Shown here: positions 62,421-64,000 of the stretch, one piece after another
Position numbering within the stretch: the stretch's first letter is position 1
Layout: each line of letters opens with the position of its first letter
Assembly (NCBI GenBank): GCA_030147805.1
Contig: JASBUR010000009.1
Location: 1 to 64,000, forward strand
Length of the DNA stretch: 64,000 nucleotides
Origin: Sphingomonadaceae bacterium
Lineage (GTDB): Bacteria > Pseudomonadota > Alphaproteobacteria > Sphingomonadales > Sphingomonadaceae
Reading direction: 5' to 3'
Notes under the pieces: generated by a model
Databases searched by the model: none
Seen by the model: the letters and a program-made list of their open reading frames with translations, nothing else
Told to the model about the DNA's origin: nothing
Program-made: the position numbers and the translations under genes

Positions 62421-63170
62421 CTAGGCTTCCGCCTGATCCTCGACCCGTCGCCAGCCGCGCGCGGTCAGCCGCTCGATCGGGCGGTAGAGCGTCTTGTACG
62501 CCATGCGCTCGCAGCCCTCGATCCAGTAGCCGAGATAGACATAGGGCAGCGCCGCCCGCGCGGCGCGGGTGATATGGTCGAGGATGATGTAGGTGCCGAG
62601 GCCGCGCCGCGTCTCGTCGCCGGCGTCGTAGAAGCTGTAGACCATCGACAGCCCGTCCGAATGCTTGTCGGTGACGCAGGCACCGACGAGGCGGCCGGGG
62701 CGGCCCTCGACGCCGGGCTCGCGATATTCGACGATGACGGTATTGACCGGCGTCTGCTCGACCATGTCGGCATAGTCGAACATGTCCATATTTGCCATGC
62801 CGCCTTCGGGATGGCGGTTCGCCAGATAGCGGCGCAGCAGGTCGAACTGCTCCTGAGTCGACCACGGCTCGCAGGCGCTCACCGTCAGGTCGCCGTGGCG
62901 GCGCATCAGCTTGCGCTGCGTGGCATTGGGCCGGAAGTCACCCGCCACGACGCGCACCGACACGCAGGCGGCGCAATCCTCGCAGCTCGGCCGGTAGACG
63001 ACGTTCTGGCTGCGGCGAAAACCGATACGCGACAGCGCCTCGTTGAGCTCGCTGGCGTCGCCGCCGCGCAGCTCGGTGAACACCTTGCGCTCGGTCTTGC
63101 CCGGCAGATAGGGGCAGGGGCTCGGCGCCGTCACGAAGAAGCGCGGGAAGCGGAAGGTCTGGTCGGTCAC
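62421..63170 (-). CDS. bpt: Aspartate/glutamate leucyltransferase (ATE/Bpt family)
   Basis: The 249-residue protein transfers an amino acid from aminoacyl-tRNA to the N-terminus of proteins, marking them for ClpAP degradation (N-end rule). The N-terminal half has [41 protein letters not shown] and the phrase [12 protein letters not shown]. The C-terminal half has VDDKHSDG-like [29 protein letters not shown] and [20 protein letters not shown]. Bacterial members of this arginyltransferase-like fold use leucyl-tRNA on Asp/Glu. The start is taken at GTG 63170. The stop is followed by the REP-like repeat. Confidence 0.9.
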   Translation of the reverse strand: MTDQTFRFPRFFVTAPSPCPYLPGKTERKVFTELRGGDASELNEALSRIGFRRSQNVVYRPSCEDCAACVSVRVVAGDFRPNATQRKLMRRHGDLTVSACEPWSTQEQFDLLRRYLANRHPEGGMANMDMFDYADMVEQTPVNTVIVEYREPGVEGRPGRLVGACVTDKHSDGLSMVYSFYDAGDETRRGLGTYIILDHITRAARAALPYVYLGYWIEGCERMAYKTLYRPIERLTARGWRRVEDQAEA

Positions 63171-63219
63171 GCTCGCGAGTATGCGGGACGACAACCCGGA
63201 TGAGAAGGCAAAAGCGTGG

Positions 63220-64000
63220 TTAAGCCAGCTCGACCGGCCGCACCTCGTAACCCGCCGCCCGCAGCGCCTCGATCAGCCGCTCGAGATGGGCGCGATCGCG
63301 CGTCTCGCACTCGATGTCGGTGATCAGACCCTTGGCGGGAAGGTTGGTGAACACGCGCTGGTGGTAGATCTCGATGATGTTGACCTGCTGCTGGTCGAAG
63401 ACGCGCGCCACGCCGAACAGCTGGCCCGGGCGGTCCTTCAGCCGGATGCGCAGCCGGGCGATGCGCCCGTCGCGCGCAAGGTCGCGGAGCAGCACGTTGG
63501 CGAGCAGCCGGGTGTCGATATTGCCGCCGCACAGCACCAGCCCGACCTTGCGGCCGCGGAAACGCGACGGGTTGGACAGCAGCGCCGCGAGGCCGGCGGC
63601 GCCGGCGCCCTCGACGACGGTCTTTTCGATGGTCAGCAGCATCGCGACGGCATGTTCGAGGTCGCGCTCGCCGACGAGCAGCACGTCGTCGACGAGCGAC
63701 TTGACGATCTCGAAGGTCAGGTCGCCCGGATATTTGACCGCGATGCCCTCGGCAAGGCTGTCGCCGTCGCAAGCGGCGCTCTCGCCCTTCAGCCTGGCAT
63801 ACATCGACGGATAGAGTTCGGCCTGGACGCCGATCATCTCGATCTCGGGGTTCACCGACTTGGCGGCGACCGCCATGCCCGAGATCAGCCCGCCGCCGCC
63901 GATCGGCACGATCATCGTGTCGATCTCGGGCGCATCCTCGAGCATTTCGAGCGCGATCGTGCCCTGGCCGGCGATGACGTGCGGGTCGTCGAACGGATGG
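63220..64000 (-). CDS. ilvA: Threonine ammonia-lyase, C-terminal part
   Basis: The gene runs off the right edge, so the start and the PLP lysine region are missing. The visible 260 residues include [18 protein letters not shown] (phosphate-binding glycines), [15 protein letters not shown] and [18 protein letters not shown]-terminal ACT-type regulatory domain ([34 protein letters not shown]) completes it. The enzyme deaminates threonine to 2-oxobutyrate, the entry to isoleucine. The single ACT-like domain and VLCGGNIDT match the shorter IlvA type. bpt follows 49 bases downstream on the same strand. Confidence 0.93.
   Translation of the reverse strand, partial: HPFDDPHVIAGQGTIALEMLEDAPEIDTMIVPIGGGGLISGMAVAAKSVNPEIEMIGVQAELYPSMYARLKGESAACDGDSLAEGIAVKYPGDLTFEIVKSLVDDVLLVGERDLEHAVAMLLTIEKTVVEGAGAAGLAALLSNPSRFRGRKVGLVLCGGNIDTRLLANVLLRDLARDGRIARLRIRLKDRPGQLFGVARVFDQQQVNIIEIYHQRVFTNLPAKGLITDIECETRDRAHLERLIEALRAAGYEVRPVELA

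Overview
The window reads as chromosomal DNA of a free-living alphaproteobacterium, most likely a sphingomonad (Sphingomonas or a close relative). The evidence is very high GC coding sequence on both strands, GTG/TTG starts and many 4-bp gene overlaps. Gene content and order also fit: MerC next to a Zur-type regulator, dxs-tlyA, rpmF-plsX-fabH-ihfA-merR, a fused PabB-PabC, moaA-nadK, sdhE-mfd beside recG, and a two-gene methionine synthase behind an ArsR-methyltransferase regulator. Genes cover almost everything. No gene-free stretch exceeds 300 bases; the longest, about 260 bases, lies before the chemotaxis cluster (32472-32731). I see no insertion sequence, prophage, CRISPR array or rRNA.

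Layout. 1-3923: end of an RND pump gene, a DUF445 membrane protein, aspartate aminotransferase on the minus strand, and a merC-zur pair with a Zur-box-like site. 3985-9832: dxs, tlyA, tRNA-Leu, trigger factor with an unusual His-rich and Lys/Ala-rich tail, and a membrane diguanylate cyclase. 9871-13772: promoter plus CIRCE, groES-groEL, and the pabBC fusion. 13876-20749: a metallo-beta-lactamase-fold enzyme, MAPEG, rpmF-plsX-fabH-ihfA-merR, a MarR gene with two operator-like palindromes, an enoyl-CoA hydratase, mgsA and tesB. 20742-26745: a lipoprotein-like methyltransferase, the two-domain fatty-acid oxidation enzyme, a group of small unknown proteins with a DUF4142 lipoprotein, corA and tRNA-Asn. 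26824-32471: moaA-nadK, a REC-like/GGDEF/EAL protein, a DsbA-family enzyme and an aldo/keto reductase.

32732-43135 is the most distinctive part: a tightly overlapping chemosensory cluster. It encodes a soluble receptor-like protein with two MCP signalling tips, a triple CheW, CheB, CheR, CheA, a small STAS-like protein, CheY, CheC and a PAS hybrid histidine kinase. No flagellar or pilus gene lies in the window.

43151-56593: mfd and sdhE (minus), recG, a Sel1-repeat protein, tyrS (minus), anmK, a small secreted protein, an alpha/beta hydrolase (minus), two tandem cysteine desulfurases with a [2Fe-2S] ferredoxin (iron-sulfur supply), and an MlaA lipoprotein (minus). 56669-62297 is a methionine/methyl-cycle operon (ArsR-methyltransferase regulator, metF, metH in two pieces) behind a promoter with an embedded operator. 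The window closes with a REP-like inverted repeat, an arginyl/leucyl-tRNA-protein transferase and the C-terminal part of threonine ammonia-lyase.

Three regulator-linked transcription units (merC-zur, marR and arsR-met) show a dyad overlapping the likely promoter core and a start codon with no visible ribosome-binding site. This suggests leaderless, autoregulated mRNAs. All functional names come from motif recognition by eye; no database search was run.
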